From: Entonaema liquescens
Taxonomy: Eukaryota > Ascomycota > Sordariomycetes > Xylariales > Xylariaceae
DNA length: 64,000 bases
Direction of reading: 5' to 3'
Assembly: GCA_902805475.1 (NCBI GenBank)
Contig: CADCSX010000001.1
Span: 1,178,001-1,242,000 of the forward strand
Positions within the stretch are counted from its first letter, which is position 1; every line of letters begins with the position of its first letter. Shown in pieces: positions 1 through 11,608 of this stretch. The position numbers and the translations under genes are program-made. Below the pieces are notes generated by a model. That model searched no databases. It saw only the letters and a program-made list of their open reading frames with translations, and was not told where the DNA came from.

Positions 1-1749
1 TCTCGAATCCTGTTGACATTCTTATTACAATTGAAGCTTTGCATATGCAAGTCCGGGTTGATTCACAATAGCTCATGGTCTACTGCATCATCAGGAACCA
101 TCATCACTATCGCCGGAATCGAGTCCGTGGAGTTAGATCCGGGCGATTCGCATGCTGCATTAAGCCTGGCATTGCTTATTTAGATAAGCTGTCTTTTTAG
201 TCAGAATCGACATGTCATACCAGACATAACGTACATCATCATTCAGGGGCTTATAGTTCATTAGCCACAGCAGTCCCAGATCCTCATCTTCTTCGATCAT
301 ATTAAGAATCTACGACACTCTAATGGGGATAATCGTTGAATAGTCGCGTTGATATTACTAGCAGTGGCTTTGCTGAAGGCCTCAATGGGAACAGCGCTCT
401 GTATTATCCATAGGGGTAGAGGCTTCACCGTGAGCTAAACAGCTCAACTCGAACTAGATATCCTAGTAATACGCTAAGACCGATCAAATCACGTATGAAG
501 GATAACTACGGTTGAGCATAGAGAGCGAGCTACCACGGTTTTCACACGTCGTACATCTCCGGGTTTTATGTCTCGGTGCACGGTAACATGCTTTCACGAA
601 CCAATGAGTCTCCAATGGAAGCGAAAGGCCCGATCGGTTGACTTATTTACTTCAGTGTACGAAGAGCTCTAGCTTGACAGATTCTAATCGCCCCTGTGCT
701 AAGTTTGTCTCTTAATATACCTTGCATGCACTATCCCATGATAATTATGCTGATTCCCTGCGGCCTGAAAGTCATTTAGCATTTAGGGGCATCACACCAA
801 TATCACTCTTGGATGTTCGGCTATCACGACCATGAGCTTGTGGTTAGTTGCACACATATTATGAGATCCTACTGATTAATACCCTACGCTTTTCTAGTCC
901 AATTCCTTCGACGTCCCCGTTTCTTCTTGCATCGTCAGCGATATATGCCTTCTATATTGCTTTGTATTTACTAGTCCATACCATATATATATACAATAAA
1001 CATTCTTCCGAATAAGATGGGTCCGCAATCCACAACAGAAGCATGTGGGTGCCAATGAATCTCCGAAATTCGAAGCCGTCACGGAGTACATAAACACGAC
1101 AGATTGTAGAACTTGGCTAGATTCGAACTTTTGAAATTGAGTGTCACGAATCTCGGAGGCCGGTCTCATTGTAACCCAATCCATACTTCGTGGGAGTCCA
1201 AGCAGACGGGCAAACTCTCTCGCAAGTACTTGTCCGGACTACACATACTTGGGTACATGTAGTGACATCTCGATGTTACCTCCAACATTGCGTTAAGCAC
1301 TCGGATACCATCGTGTCTTCTTGCGCGACTCTGAGCATGGGAAGATCGTTGTACGGAGTTTGGCACTTGCTAGAGTTGTAGAGCAAGATTACACTGCATT
1401 TGGATGTCAGGTACCTAATATGACTAATTGCCAATTTTCATGGCATAAAGAGCTCTATATCATATTCATTTATTCTCATCAGTCCTCTAAAAACAGGATA
1501 TGTACAGATAAATATTTCGTAGAAGTGTACCGGATGAGTTCATGAAACCTTCATCGGTCCAAATACCGGACTATGTATATTCGAGGGCCACGGATAGACC
1601 ATTCTAGTATAGTGGCACCAATTACATATTCTCTTCATATTGGAATATCACTCGGCTCATAGTCGCGACTGTGTTGTCGTTGTTGGACTCCAACTGGTTC
1701 TAACTGTAACTAATCAGTAACGAGATGACATGATATAGAGCAGAGTAGT
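1..1749. other. Intergenic, no gene seen
   Basis: I see no coding region with recognisable domains, no tRNA and no repeat here. Several short open frames exist on both strands, but none has family-like sequence, an ATG in good context or a convincing intron pattern. Base composition is mixed and not AT-only, so this is not a RIP block. Confidence 0.6.
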
Positions 1750-3097
1750 CTAAAGTGTGAATACACACCCTTGCCTCGGAGTCGGCTCCCCGATTACGTT
1801 CAAAAACGCTGTGTGAACCTCCTCTGTTAGATCGCTAGCCTGTAGACTCCTCCCCCTCTTCTCAAAGGCAAGACGGGAGCATTCCTACATAAATGAGTTA
1901 GCAAGCAAGACTGGGATTCATCTTCTTCAAAGATATTCACCCTTGTAATCGCCGCACCTCCAAAGGCAGCTATCCCAAGCGTCTCCCCCTCGCTAAGGCT
2001 CCCGCTGTGATCCCAAATCTTTTCCAGGTACGCATTTCGCCAGGCCAGGAACGTCGCGATACTTCCTGTCAGTGTGTCTCCCTGGCCGCCGCTCCTCTTA
2101 TATCCGCCTTGCAAGTCGACTGTCAGCGTCGTCTCGCCGTTACTAATGAAGTCCTTGCCGCCCTTCTGCACAATCGTCACGCCGCCCAAGGCACGCGACA
2201 GCTCCTCGACTTGGTCGGGCGAATCCGCCCGCTACCCGCCTCCTCTCCGCTCTGGGAATCCTTCTTGATGCCCTTCCACAGGCGTCCGAACTCGACGACG
2301 TTGGGCGTGAGAACGACCTCCCGCCACCCGATGACTAGCTCCGGCGTCTTCAGCACGAGGGCCAGTGCGTCCGCGTCCAGGACCACGGGCATCTTGCGCT
2401 CGCGCGCCGCCGCGAGCACTTTCGCACACGTCTCGTGCATCAACGGGTCCCGGCCCAACCCCGGGCCCACGACCAGCGCGTGCAGCCGCGGCAGCATGTC
2501 GATGATCTTGCTGGAGACCTGCGAGGGGTCCGTGTCGGCGGGGAGTGAGAGTGGGAGTCGGAGCCCGGGGAGGCGACTGTCGCATGAGCGGGTGGACCAT
2601 CAAGTTCGGGCTGTAGGTCTTGATCACGGCGGCTGCGCCGGGCGTGCAAATGACATGGGACTGGAAAGGGAAAGATCTCGAGTTAGCTTGCTTCGCCTTT
2701 TACTGCGAGGAAAGAAAGGAAGCAAGCAAGCAAGCAAGTCAAGGGATTAATTAATGCCAACGTACCATATCGCACCCCAAGCGAGCACTCGCCATCGCGG
2801 AGAAATACGGAGCACCAGCATAATCCTCGCTGCCTCCAATAACAGCTACGCGACCCAACTGACCTAGAACGGAGTGTCCCAACGATCAGTCTCAAGTTCC
2901 CCCAGCTAGATATCGCCTCATCACCACCAGCACCACCACACCACGGCTCTCCAGCTCCGCCACAGCAAAACCAATTCGTAAACCACCTGGGACGTACCTT
3001 TATGAAACTTCTCCAGCATCGGCGGTACCATCTGGCGCACCTTACTCAGTACTTCGCGCGTGGCCGGCGACATCTTCTCTGCGACCTCGGAGCTCAT
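1750..3097 (-). CDS. ATP-dependent (S)-NAD(P)H-hydrate dehydratase, with two compensating frameshifts
   Basis: Carbohydrate-kinase-like repair enzyme (YjeF C-terminal/CARKD family) that uses ATP to convert damaged NAD(P)HX back to NAD(P)H. Exons on the minus strand are 3097-2998, 2863-2766, 2660-1941 and 1884-1750. The last intron (1940-1885) has donor GTGAAT and branch GCTAAC. Visible motifs are QLGRVAVIGGSEDYAGAPYF, GPGLGRDPLM, VVLDADAL, LTPNVVEFGRLW, VQKGGKDFI and GGQGDTLTGSIATFLAW, which is the substrate/ATP site. The start at MSSEVAEKM gives a short fungal-type N terminus. In exon 3 the frame must change twice: once between about 2500 and 2585 (after LMVHPLMRQS) and again at about 2225-2270 (before DSPDQVEELSRALGG). 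The two shifts cancel, so the third segment is back in the first frame. The middle segment is well conserved, so sequencing indels in GC-rich runs or a recent lesion are both possible. The family call is firm; gene integrity is not. Confidence 0.82.
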
Positions 3098-3706
3098 GTC
3101 TTTTTTCTACTCTAAGGCAGGGGGGACGGAAACGCGCGACGAGATCTCCAATTGAATCGCGGGGTGGAGAGAGAGTAATATAAGTGGACGAGAGATATCA
3201 GTTATGAAGACAATTGCTGATTATGAAGCTAATAAAGAAAGAGAATAGAATATTAAACATGAGCAAATGAAGCAAAAGAAAAAGATATTGCATAAAAAAG
3301 TATTGCAGTTTTTAACTACATGCAGGCTGAAGAATTATTACATATTCAAATGTACTATGATCAAACCACGACGTTCGATACGGAACCTATGATGTCACCA
3401 AGGGCCACTTCGGGACTTTAGCTTATTGTAACCTTGGAATCTTAGTCTTTACTTTGGCATATTTCTCAGTGGATGCGAGAAAAAAAAAATAGCTTAGGAC
3501 GGGATTCAGGACAAAGGAATCGAGTGCTCTTGAGTTTTTGGCTCTATTTTACAGGGGTTTTAAGTTGGAGTGATTCCATCTCTAACCCATATCCTCACTA
3601 ATCTCGGCACCCTTTAATAATGTACCTCTCTAAACGAAACATGATCCGCCATCAAAGGCCCTTAAGGTATAGACAGCCCCCTCCCGCTTGACATCTCATG
3701 ATTCAT
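3098..3706. other. Intergenic, shared upstream/downstream region
   Basis: Lies between the start of the dehydratase gene and the stop of the ATP synthase alpha gene, both on the minus strand. It would hold the dehydratase promoter and the ATP synthase 3' UTR. A purine-rich stretch sits at about 3220-3300 and a run of A at 3480-3489. No gene seen. Confidence 0.5.
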
Positions 3707-5973
3707 TTAAGCGATAAAGCTCTTAGTGAAGGTCGAGACAACATCCTTTAATCTTTGCTCGAGTTCCTTGCTAAGCGCACCCTCCTTGTCGATGGTAGCG
3801 AGCAGGTCAGACTCGTTCGTCTTCAGGTGAGCCAGGAAATCGGCTTCCCACTGTAGGACCTTGTTTACGGGTACTTGGTCGAGGTAACCGTTAACACCGG
3901 CGAAGATAAGGGGAACCATCTCGTTAACGGCCATGGGGGAGTATTGCTTCTGCTTGAGAAGCTCCGTCAACTGTAAAAAGACAGATTAGTTATATTCCGT
4001 AGCAAATACAATTCCAATTACTTACTCGTTCACCACGGTTGAGGGTCTGCTTGGTAGCGGCATCCAGATCGGAACCGAACTGGGCGAAAGCAGCAACTTC
4101 ACGGTACTGGGCCAAGAAGAGCTTGAGCGAACCGGCGACTTGCTTCATGGCCTTGAGCTGGGCAGCGGATCCGACACGGGACACAGACAGACCGACGTTG
4201 ATGGCAGGTCGCACACCCTTGTAGAAAAGTTCAGCCTCCAAGAAGATCTGACCGTCGGTAATGGAAATGACGTTGGTAGGAATGTAAGCAGACACATCAC
4301 CACCCTGGGTCTCGATAATGGGCAGGGCAGTCATGGAACCACCACCGTGCTTGTTGTTCATTTTGGCAGCACGTTCCAACAGACGGGAGTGGAGGTAGAA
4401 AACGTCACCGGGGTAAGCCTCACGTCCGGGGGGACGACGAAGGAGAAGAGACATTTGTCGGTAAGCGACGGCCTGCTTGGACAGATCATCGTAGATGACG
4501 AGGGAGTGCTTGCCGTTGTCACGGAACCACTCGCCGATCGAGGCACCAGTGAAAGGAGCAATGTACTGCAGAGGAGCAGCCTCGGAAGCAGTGGCAGCGA
4601 CAATAATAGAGTACTTCATGGCGTCGTTCTCCTCAAGAGTCTTGACTAGCTGGGCAACGGTAGATCGCTTCTGACCAACGGCGACGTAGATACAGTACAG
4701 CTTCTTGGTCTCGTCGTCAGAGGCGTTCCATCGCTTCTGGTTAAGCATGGCGTCAAGGGCGACGGCAGTCTTTCCGGTCTGACGATCACCAATGATCAAC
4801 TCACGCTGGCCACGGCCAATGGGCACCATGGCATCGACGGACTTAAGACCAGTCTGGACGGGCTGGTTGACGGACTGTCGGGGCAAGATACCAGGGGCCT
4901 TGAGCTGAGCACGGCGCTTCTCCTTAGTCTGGATGGGGCCCTTGCCGTCGATAGGGTTACCTAGAGCGTCGACAACACGTCCAAGCAGTTCCGGTCCGAC
5001 AGGGACATCGACCTAGGGATATGGTTAAATCATCTCGGCGAGTCGATTCGGTTGCATCATAAAATTACTTACAATTTCTCCGGTACGCTTAACGGTTTCA
5101 CCCTCCTTGACGAGACGGTCAGAACCGAAAAGCACAACACCGACTTGTCCAGCCTCCAAGTTCATGCACATTCCCTTCACACCGGAAGCGAACCTATCCA
5201 ATAATTAATCTCATGCCTCCCACCTTGTGGTTAATGGGTACACCTACTCGACGAGCTCTTCGGCCTGGACGTTGGCCATACCGTGCACACGCGCGATACC
5301 ATCACTGTACAAACTTGAGTTAGCAAACATAATTCCAATTGGATATATTCTTATGTGAAAATGCTCGGTGGTGGCGACAACAAGATAGTAATCGCTCGTA
5401 GGTATAATGGTATCATGGTATAATTTGGTGATGTAGGACTGATTGGCGGCGGGTTGAAAAATCTCGCTTCAATGGCTCCACACGTACCCGACAGAGAGAA
5501 CACGACCAGTCTCAGCTAAGCTAGATTCCTCTGATACACCACGAATTCTCTGCTCGAGGATGGAAGAGACCTCTGTGGGGGAAGCTTTCGCATCGGCGGC
5601 GTAAGATCGGGCCTGGACGTTGAAGGCGGCAGGTGCGGCATTTCGTGCCTGTAAAAACAGCCCCGGTCAAAGTTAGCCGACAGTCCGAAAATATCAACGT
5701 GGGTGAGCGAGTATGCCGCAGCTATATGATGAGAACAAAGCTTTTACAAGCTCTATAATTCCCTTCAATATTCTTCATAAATAATATAAAAAGCTCTTAT
5801 AAAGCTTCATATAAGCTTCGGATATGCATTGAGATCGATCGCATATACTCTCGGATAGAATTGGGATGGGGAACTCGACAGGACCGGGGATTTTAACCTA
5901 CCGCAACGACTCTACCCGAGGCAGAGATTGCGCTCACGGCGCGCGTGGACTGTCTGAGGGCGTTGCGGAACAT
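3707..5973 (-). CDS. ATP1: F1F0-ATP synthase subunit alpha, mitochondrial
   Basis: Alpha subunit of the mitochondrial F1 catalytic head; it binds non-catalytic nucleotide and forms the alpha3beta3 ring. Six exons: 5973-5902, 5648-5488, 5304-5248, 5193-5073, 5012-4026 and 3970-3707, giving 553 residues, which is normal for fungi. The first exon (MFRNALRQSTRAVSAISASG) and the start of exon 2 (...ARSYAADAKAS) form a basic, hydroxylated mitochondrial targeting peptide ending near an RSYA cleavage context. The Walker A loop GDRQTGKT is present, along with VDALGNPIDGKGPI, VIYDDLSKQAVAYRQ, RRPPGREAYPGDVFYLHSR and the Arg-finger region NVGLSVSRVGSAAQ. The C-terminal helical domain ends in KDVVSTFTKSFIA. 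All splice phases agree. No damage seen; this is the best-supported gene in the window. Confidence 0.98.
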
Positions 5974-6867
5974 ATTAAAGAGGTATATCTAGTCCTCCGA
6001 AATAAAAAAAGGAAAAACCAATTGCAATTCGAATTGCAATTGAGAGGGAGAGGAGATTAAGGAGGACGGGTGGTTGATATTGAGGTTTTGCAAAATGGAG
6101 ACTTTTTTCGAGAGGGAGTGCAAGAACTGGGCAAGGCGCTAGAAAACGAAGTGGCCGAGAGAGAGAAAAAAGAAGCACGGACCATTTGAGCTAGCCCCGA
6201 AAGGTTCCGGGCCAGTTGTGCGAGAGGAAGCTAACGTGGTCTGTGCTTTCTTGTATCTTTCCCCCACCTGCCCACTTGCCCACCTGCCCGCACCGCGAAA
6301 GTGGGTGACAAAATAAATAATTTGCACACTCTGGAGTGTTAATGGCGGTATATGTCTACAAACTATTTTGTTATCCATTTACCTGTCACCTTAGAACTCC
6401 AATGGTTGAATATTTATGGTTTATACATTGAGTCTTTTTTTATATCAATTAGGTTGTAGTGCCCTCGCCGCTTTTTCCACAGGTTCAGTTCAGCCATACG
6501 TCCGGAGGCGCTGGATTCATGCAATATTATGTAATTCCTTAAGTTCTCCTGACTTATGAGAGGAATACGGATCACAGAGAAAACGGATTGCTGATGAAAA
6601 TTCGTAAGGACGAGCGATAAGTTTCGTAATTATACAGGCTTGTAAACACAATTTACCCTCATGCGCTCTGTGGCCGTATCCGAACCCGTACATACCTCCT
6701 ACTTCGAAGCTGAGCTGTGTTGTTAGAACAATATGAAACCTCATATGGACGCCCGTGATAGTTACACTCTGTACTAGAGCAAATGCTTCCAAGTCAAGTT
6801 CAGTAAAACTGATTATCTATAATATAATAACAATCTTTTCCACCACTTAAACTGAAACCCAATCGAG
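5974..6867. other. Intergenic: ATP synthase alpha promoter region
   Basis: Contains the upstream region of the ATP synthase alpha gene and the 3' side of the O-methyltransferase gene. Around 6260-6295 there is a C-rich run of repeated CCCACCTGCCCA-like units. An inverted AATTGCAATT-type palindrome lies at about 6022-6042. No gene recognised. Confidence 0.45.
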
Positions 6868-8384
6868 TTAGAACTCATTTAGGTCTTTGGATGGCGATAA
6901 CGTGGCTTTCTTGCACTCTACCATGCCCACTGAAGAAGCAATCAGCTGTTAATCCTTTGAAGTGTATAGTTAAGGAGGGCAGAGCAGCTTGAGAGCGGCT
7001 ATTATCAAATGCAAAATACTCACTGGTTACACCCTCCGGTCTGTGAACTTTGATCATGACTAAACCCGCCCGGCTTGCGAGTTCCTCAAACTGCTGCTCA
7101 GATCGCTCTAGTGAAGCCATGGTCATCATGACCAGGTCTATACCCGCGACGAATCGATGAGGAGGGTTTGTCATAATTTGCTCATTTATCAGAACCCTCG
7201 CCCGTGGCTCGTCATCTGGAAGCGAGTTAGCTAGTATCCTCAGTATATTAACGCATTCTTCGTCGTCGTAGTCGTGAAGACAGCGCCGAACAAGATATAT
7301 AAGAGCTCCTATATTCGGCGTCGTTAGCATATCCGCAGGTCTTTCAAAAAATGCTCAGGGGGTATTACTTGCCCTGAACTGGCTGTTCTTTATGGAAGTC
7401 TATTGCAACCTTTCGCACATCTTTCATGATTGCATCATTCTCGTGCTCTCTCTTGATATTAGGGATCATTTCTGCACGATCCTCAACCGCGCACCTATTT
7501 GCGGGAATGCCAGGAAATTCGACTAGATTTGCGCGCAGTGCGTGCCCATAACTGCCGCCGACATCGACAATTAGAGGTCTCTCGGAATTTTCAGCTGCAT
7601 ACTCTGCAACCCATTCAAAGTTATAAGCGCCCGTATATGGCCATGCATAATTGGGCAACGCCTGCATAGCATGTCCAAACTGTTCGATATGCTCGTTGCC
7701 CATCTGTGCTAGTAATTCCCAGGGGTCTAGTCGGCTATCACCGCCAAGTGCAAGGCTCACGGGTAACGCTTTATACACCGGTTCGCGTAGGCCATGATTT
7801 TCAAAGAATTCCGGAAGTTTTGAAAATGTAGACAAGAAGTCATCGTAGAGCACGGCGAACCAGCAACCATTAGGATCACCGCTCTTGAATGATGGCGATA
7901 AACGTGAATGTGTGACGCGGTTTGGTGCCGGCGACACAAGCTTGCCAGTGGAGACGAGCATTTGGCCCATTCGAGCTAAGAAGTCAGAATATATAGTCAC
8001 AGGACAGTGAAATAACGTACAAATAAGAGCTTCTTGGGCTCCAATCGAGTTTGCCAGTTCTTGATATGAGACGCTACCCTCGGAAGGAATCTTGTCAAAA
8101 ATCCCCCACTTCATGAACATGCGGGTGGCAGCCCATTCTCCTAACTGCTTATGCTGTCATTATATTACTCTTATGATGGATAGACTTTCATGTGAGTATA
8201 CCGTAACGGCTTGTTCCGCAGCCAACTCCTCGGGGTCTATCAGTTCGTCTACCAACCTTCTCGCGATTCCCACCGCCTCTTGTCTAGTGAGTATATCATC
8301 CTTCTCAGTATCACGTAGTTCATGGATCCGGGCTGAGAGCTTCTTGGATAATGCTTCTAAGTGATCGAATGATAAGTGCGCCAT
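6868..8384 (-). CDS. SAM-dependent O-methyltransferase (fungal secondary-metabolism type)
   Basis: Class I methyltransferase of the plant/fungal O-methyltransferase family, which methylates hydroxyls of small metabolites. Five exons: 8384-8202, 8153-8021, 7975-7373, 7308-7024 and 6929-6868, giving 421 residues, typical length. The N-terminal dimerisation/winged-helix part includes LGEWAATRMFMKWGIFDKIP. The SAM site is IVDVGGSYGHALRANL, with acidic RAEMIPNIK downstream. The catalytic base region is RRCLHDYDDEECVNILR, with His before Asp as in the family. The C terminus MGMVECKKATLSPSKDLNEF appears only if the GTGAGT intron 7023-6930 is removed. The intron 7372-7309 has a GCAAGT donor (GC-AG type); only this choice gives PVQGALIYLVRR in frame. 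It stands alone with no polyketide or peptide synthase in view, so the substrate is unknown. Confidence 0.9.
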
Positions 8385-9261
8385 TGTTCTTGAGATTGCA
8401 ATTTTAAACGATGATTATAAGGACACAGTCGCGGGCGGGGTTCTATAAAGACAGAAGACTTAAGTACCTATATGCCGATAAAACTTCAACTTCGTGTGTG
8501 GCTGCTGCTGACGCTTACGTCAATCTTCCTTCAGTGATCACAATCGCTTTTGATAGGAACGTCCTCATGGCCAATAAATTATCCAGGCGACATTGTGCTA
8601 CCATACCACCACACCAACACATCGAATAGAAAGGAAATAGGTAAAATAGCCATCAAATCTTTCTAGGATGTTCGATATTATCTCAATATTATATATAATA
8701 TATCATTGCCTACTATGTGACTGTTACAAACAAACGTTACAAGTGATACAGAGGCCTCTACGATTCTAGGCGTCATTGAACGGGTTCCCCTCCACATAGG
8801 TAATACCAGAAAGTAAGACCACTAAATCATCTAGATAGGTAATTTTACTTTTTGGCAAAGGGATAAAACTAGTAGATCACATGGTAGCTATGAATGGATA
8901 CTAGGTACTATTAGTTTGGCATAAAAATAGTACTTAGTTAGGTAGAATTTGAATGGCATTATTAACATTTATCATTGTTATGATAAAAGGGGTCAACATA
9001 GAACATCTTTATTATCACACTAAAACGTAGTAGGTATTGTTTAAGTAAACAAAGCTGCAATAAGAAACTATTGAGGCATGACACGGATTTAATAGAATAT
9101 AAGGCTAGGAAGAACATAACGATTGATATTCCACAATTTACGGGAACTTATATAGGTATCTAAATTCGTTCAATACTGTACGAAAGACGTTGCTTACCTG
9201 CCTAGGTACTTGAACTTGCGAACCTCGATTGTATATCTTATTACTAACTAGGACACCTCAT
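8385..9261. other. Intergenic between divergent genes
   Basis: Separates the minus-strand O-methyltransferase from the plus-strand kinase-like gene, so it probably carries both promoters. It is AT-biased, with several TAGGTA/TACCTA motifs that also recur in other intergenic parts of the window. No gene or RNA seen. Confidence 0.45.
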
Positions 9262-11608
9262 ATGTCGTTTCCGAAAACTTACATATATCACCACGAGGGC
9301 GTGTTTATCCCACCTTACCCACATGATGAGGCTGACGAGGTAGAACAATGGACTGCACGGGATAGACTGCTTACGGCTGGTATGATATTCGTATCTTCAA
9401 TCCAAGGCAGGGAGGTATTTGTTATGCAATGTGACAGGACCGGGGAACTTCTCGTCAACAAGCCTATAGAGGTTGCTATAGGGGAATTTCCTCCAGAGTT
9501 TCGAATATCGACAGTACCAAATGCACCAGGATGCCGACTACCAAGACCCATTATGGTTAGGGGAGTGGAAAGAATAACATTTAACGAATTGCTCGCTTAC
9601 CAGCGGGTACTGAATGGCGACAGTGAGCTGTATAATCTGTTTTTTAGGTAATATTGACATCGTTCGTTGTTCAAGTCCCAAACTATCATTCGGCTAACTC
9701 TCCACAACAGATTTTGCAATGGCGGAACTTTAGAGAACTTGATAGAACGATACAGCCAAGTCGGTCGACCGATACCAGAGCATTTCATTTGGGTAAGTAT
9801 CTGGCATATCATCTTCCTAAATAGATTACTTATTTCCGCCTCGCTACATTCCAACAATAGTTTGCTGACTTCAATACTATAGCACGTGTTTGAGAGGCTG
9901 GTCGAAGGTATCATGTTTTTTCGGTATGGCATAGAGCCAGGTAGCAACGAAAAACCAGAGAATTGGGAATGTAAGTTGGGTACCCATTAATATATATATA
10001 TATATTCCAGAGTCCTGTTTACTAACCTATACCCCTAGACATTTCGCACCGCGACATGTATGCGACCAATATTTTTCTCCACTACCTTCCTCGTCGAGGC
10101 AGGCGGCCAGCGAGCGGGCTAGAGACTAATGCGTTCCCCGAAAGTAAGTATCTATCTTCAGCTTTCATTACCTGGCTACCCAAAAGGAAAACTGCTAACT
10201 CCCGGGATCGTAGTTGTTATAGGTGACTTTGGTGAGTCAGGTCTGGAGAATGACCCACCAGAGTCCTTGAAAAACGGCGTCTTCGGTGGTGAAGAAATTC
10301 TTAATGGGGTCCGTCCATGGGAAGACATGGTAAGTATACAACCTGGCGGCTTTAGAACGTTGGACCCATTTTCTTTCTCAAAAGAACGCTTTACTCGAGT
10401 TTCTCCGTTTCCAGTGGCTAACTTGTAGTAGTAGGTACCTAGTATTATTCTGTCGGGTCCAATTTGAGGAGCCCTGACCTCCCTGAATTATAACCTTGAG
10501 ATTTTTATTGAAGCTAACCAATATACTAGATGGGCCATGGCGTATACCCTTCTGCTAATGATTCAAGCACATATACCCGTAGAGGCAGATCCACCCGCGG
10601 GGGTAGGTATTTTCAGACCGGGCGCTTACCCTGCGATTACGGTAAATAATTGGATGGATCCTCCTCATAATCATTATTCGGAAGACCTTCTCAAAACACT
10701 TGGTCGTTTTGAATTTCCACGTTTCGAGGAAGGTCCTCTGGCAGATGAGGTTATGAGAGATGAGGATGGACAAGAACGGCCTCGCTATGAATGGCTTCCT
10801 CAGATGCAGGAAATTGTCGAAGATATGTTGCCATTGATTCGGAGAAAGGTAAAACGATATCGAGGCATTCAAACTAAACCGAGAGGATATTTTGACGCTC
10901 TAGATGTATCGTGGACAAGGCCCAGCAGATTAATGCCTTACGAGTAAGTTAAAACAGATTCACTTGCGCCTTAACATTCCCGAATGTACTTGGAAGGTTT
11001 ATAAGAGAGTCTTCGACTTTCTATAGTCTTTCAGGGGTTATTGGAGTACCTAACTTGTACCTGAGAGGATATATAACTAACCTTGGAATGTTTTGGACAG
11101 ATATCAACAGCGAGCAATGATACCAGCACCGCAGTAAGTAATCCCTAAGATTATATACTGTCTGATCTTATGAAACTTAGAACTATTAACACGATTGATT
11201 TCTAGGGTAGCCCCGCCTAATGAACCTGTATCTCCTAGCGGACCTGGATCTTCTAATGGGCCAGGATCTCCTGATCAGTCCCGATCTGCTAATGGGACAG
11301 CATCTTCCAATGGGCCACGGTCTTCTAATAAGTCTGGGTCCAAAAATGGACCAGGATCTACTAATGAGTCGGGATCAGGAGATCCCTCCGGATCTTCAAA
11401 TGAATCTGTACCTCCTCCCGCAGTGTTAGCGAATCGTAGTTTAGGCGACCAAGGTATCGGATTCTGGAACCATATGCAAGGATATGAAAGACTTCCCTTA
11501 CTGTATAGCCGCCCGGTCTTGGACCGCACTCCCAGGGAGCCTCCGGAAGCCCCGCTCCCACCTCCGCCACCAGGAGGTGACTCAGGTGAGTCAAGTGATG
11601 ATGAATGA
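9262..11608 (+). CDS. Divergent protein kinase-like protein A with low-complexity tail
   Basis: Eight exons: 9262-9647, 9711-9792, 9883-9970, 10039-10143, 10214-10328, 10530-10943, 11101-11133 and 11206-11608, giving 541 residues with all phases consistent. Kinase hallmarks: a beta3-like lysine in TGELLVNK, hinge-like FCNGGTLENLIERY, catalytic loop ISHRDMYATNIFLH (HRD plus downstream Asn), DFG in VIGDFGES, and subdomain IX DIWAMAYTL. No glycine-rich loop or clear APE is visible. All three catalytic residues (Lys, Asp of HRD, Asp of DFG) are present, so activity is possible. The tail has a degenerate Ser-Asn-Gly-Pro-Gly repeat (about residues 412-480) and ends PPPPPGGDSGESSDDE. The start at MSFPK was chosen by alignment with the paralogue at 21230. 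The exon 5-6 junction needs the nested intron listed separately. Biological role unknown. Confidence 0.82.
10329..10529 (+). other. Nested intron (stwintron, D1,2 type) in kinase A
   Basis: Exon 5 ends GAC AT at 10328. The internal intron runs 10330-10431 (GTAAGT donor, GCTAAC branch at 10417-10422, acceptor TAG). Removing it joins the lone G at 10329 to TAGGTA at 10432, building a canonical donor GTAGGT for the external intron, which ends TACTAG at 10529. The spliced codons are GAC ATA TGG, Asp-Ile-Trp, as expected in kinase subdomain IX. A single GT-AG intron from 10330 to 10529 leaves the wrong phase. Confidence 0.7.

Noticed and set aside
2007..2750. Long plus-strand open frame over the dehydratase gene
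   Set aside because: Antisense shadow of a GC-rich coding exon; the minus strand carries the conserved protein.
10411..10431. Alternative exon TGGCTAACTTGTAGTAG in kinase A
   Set aside because: It is in phase in A but would start with TAG in B, and it inserts unrelated residues into subdomain IX. The stretch also contains the GCTAAC branch site.
10330..10529. Two-nucleotide micro-exon TA between two introns in kinase A (and the equivalent in B)
   Set aside because: It restores phase, but the joined codon is TAA in both genes. The nested-intron model gives sense codons and canonical donors in both.
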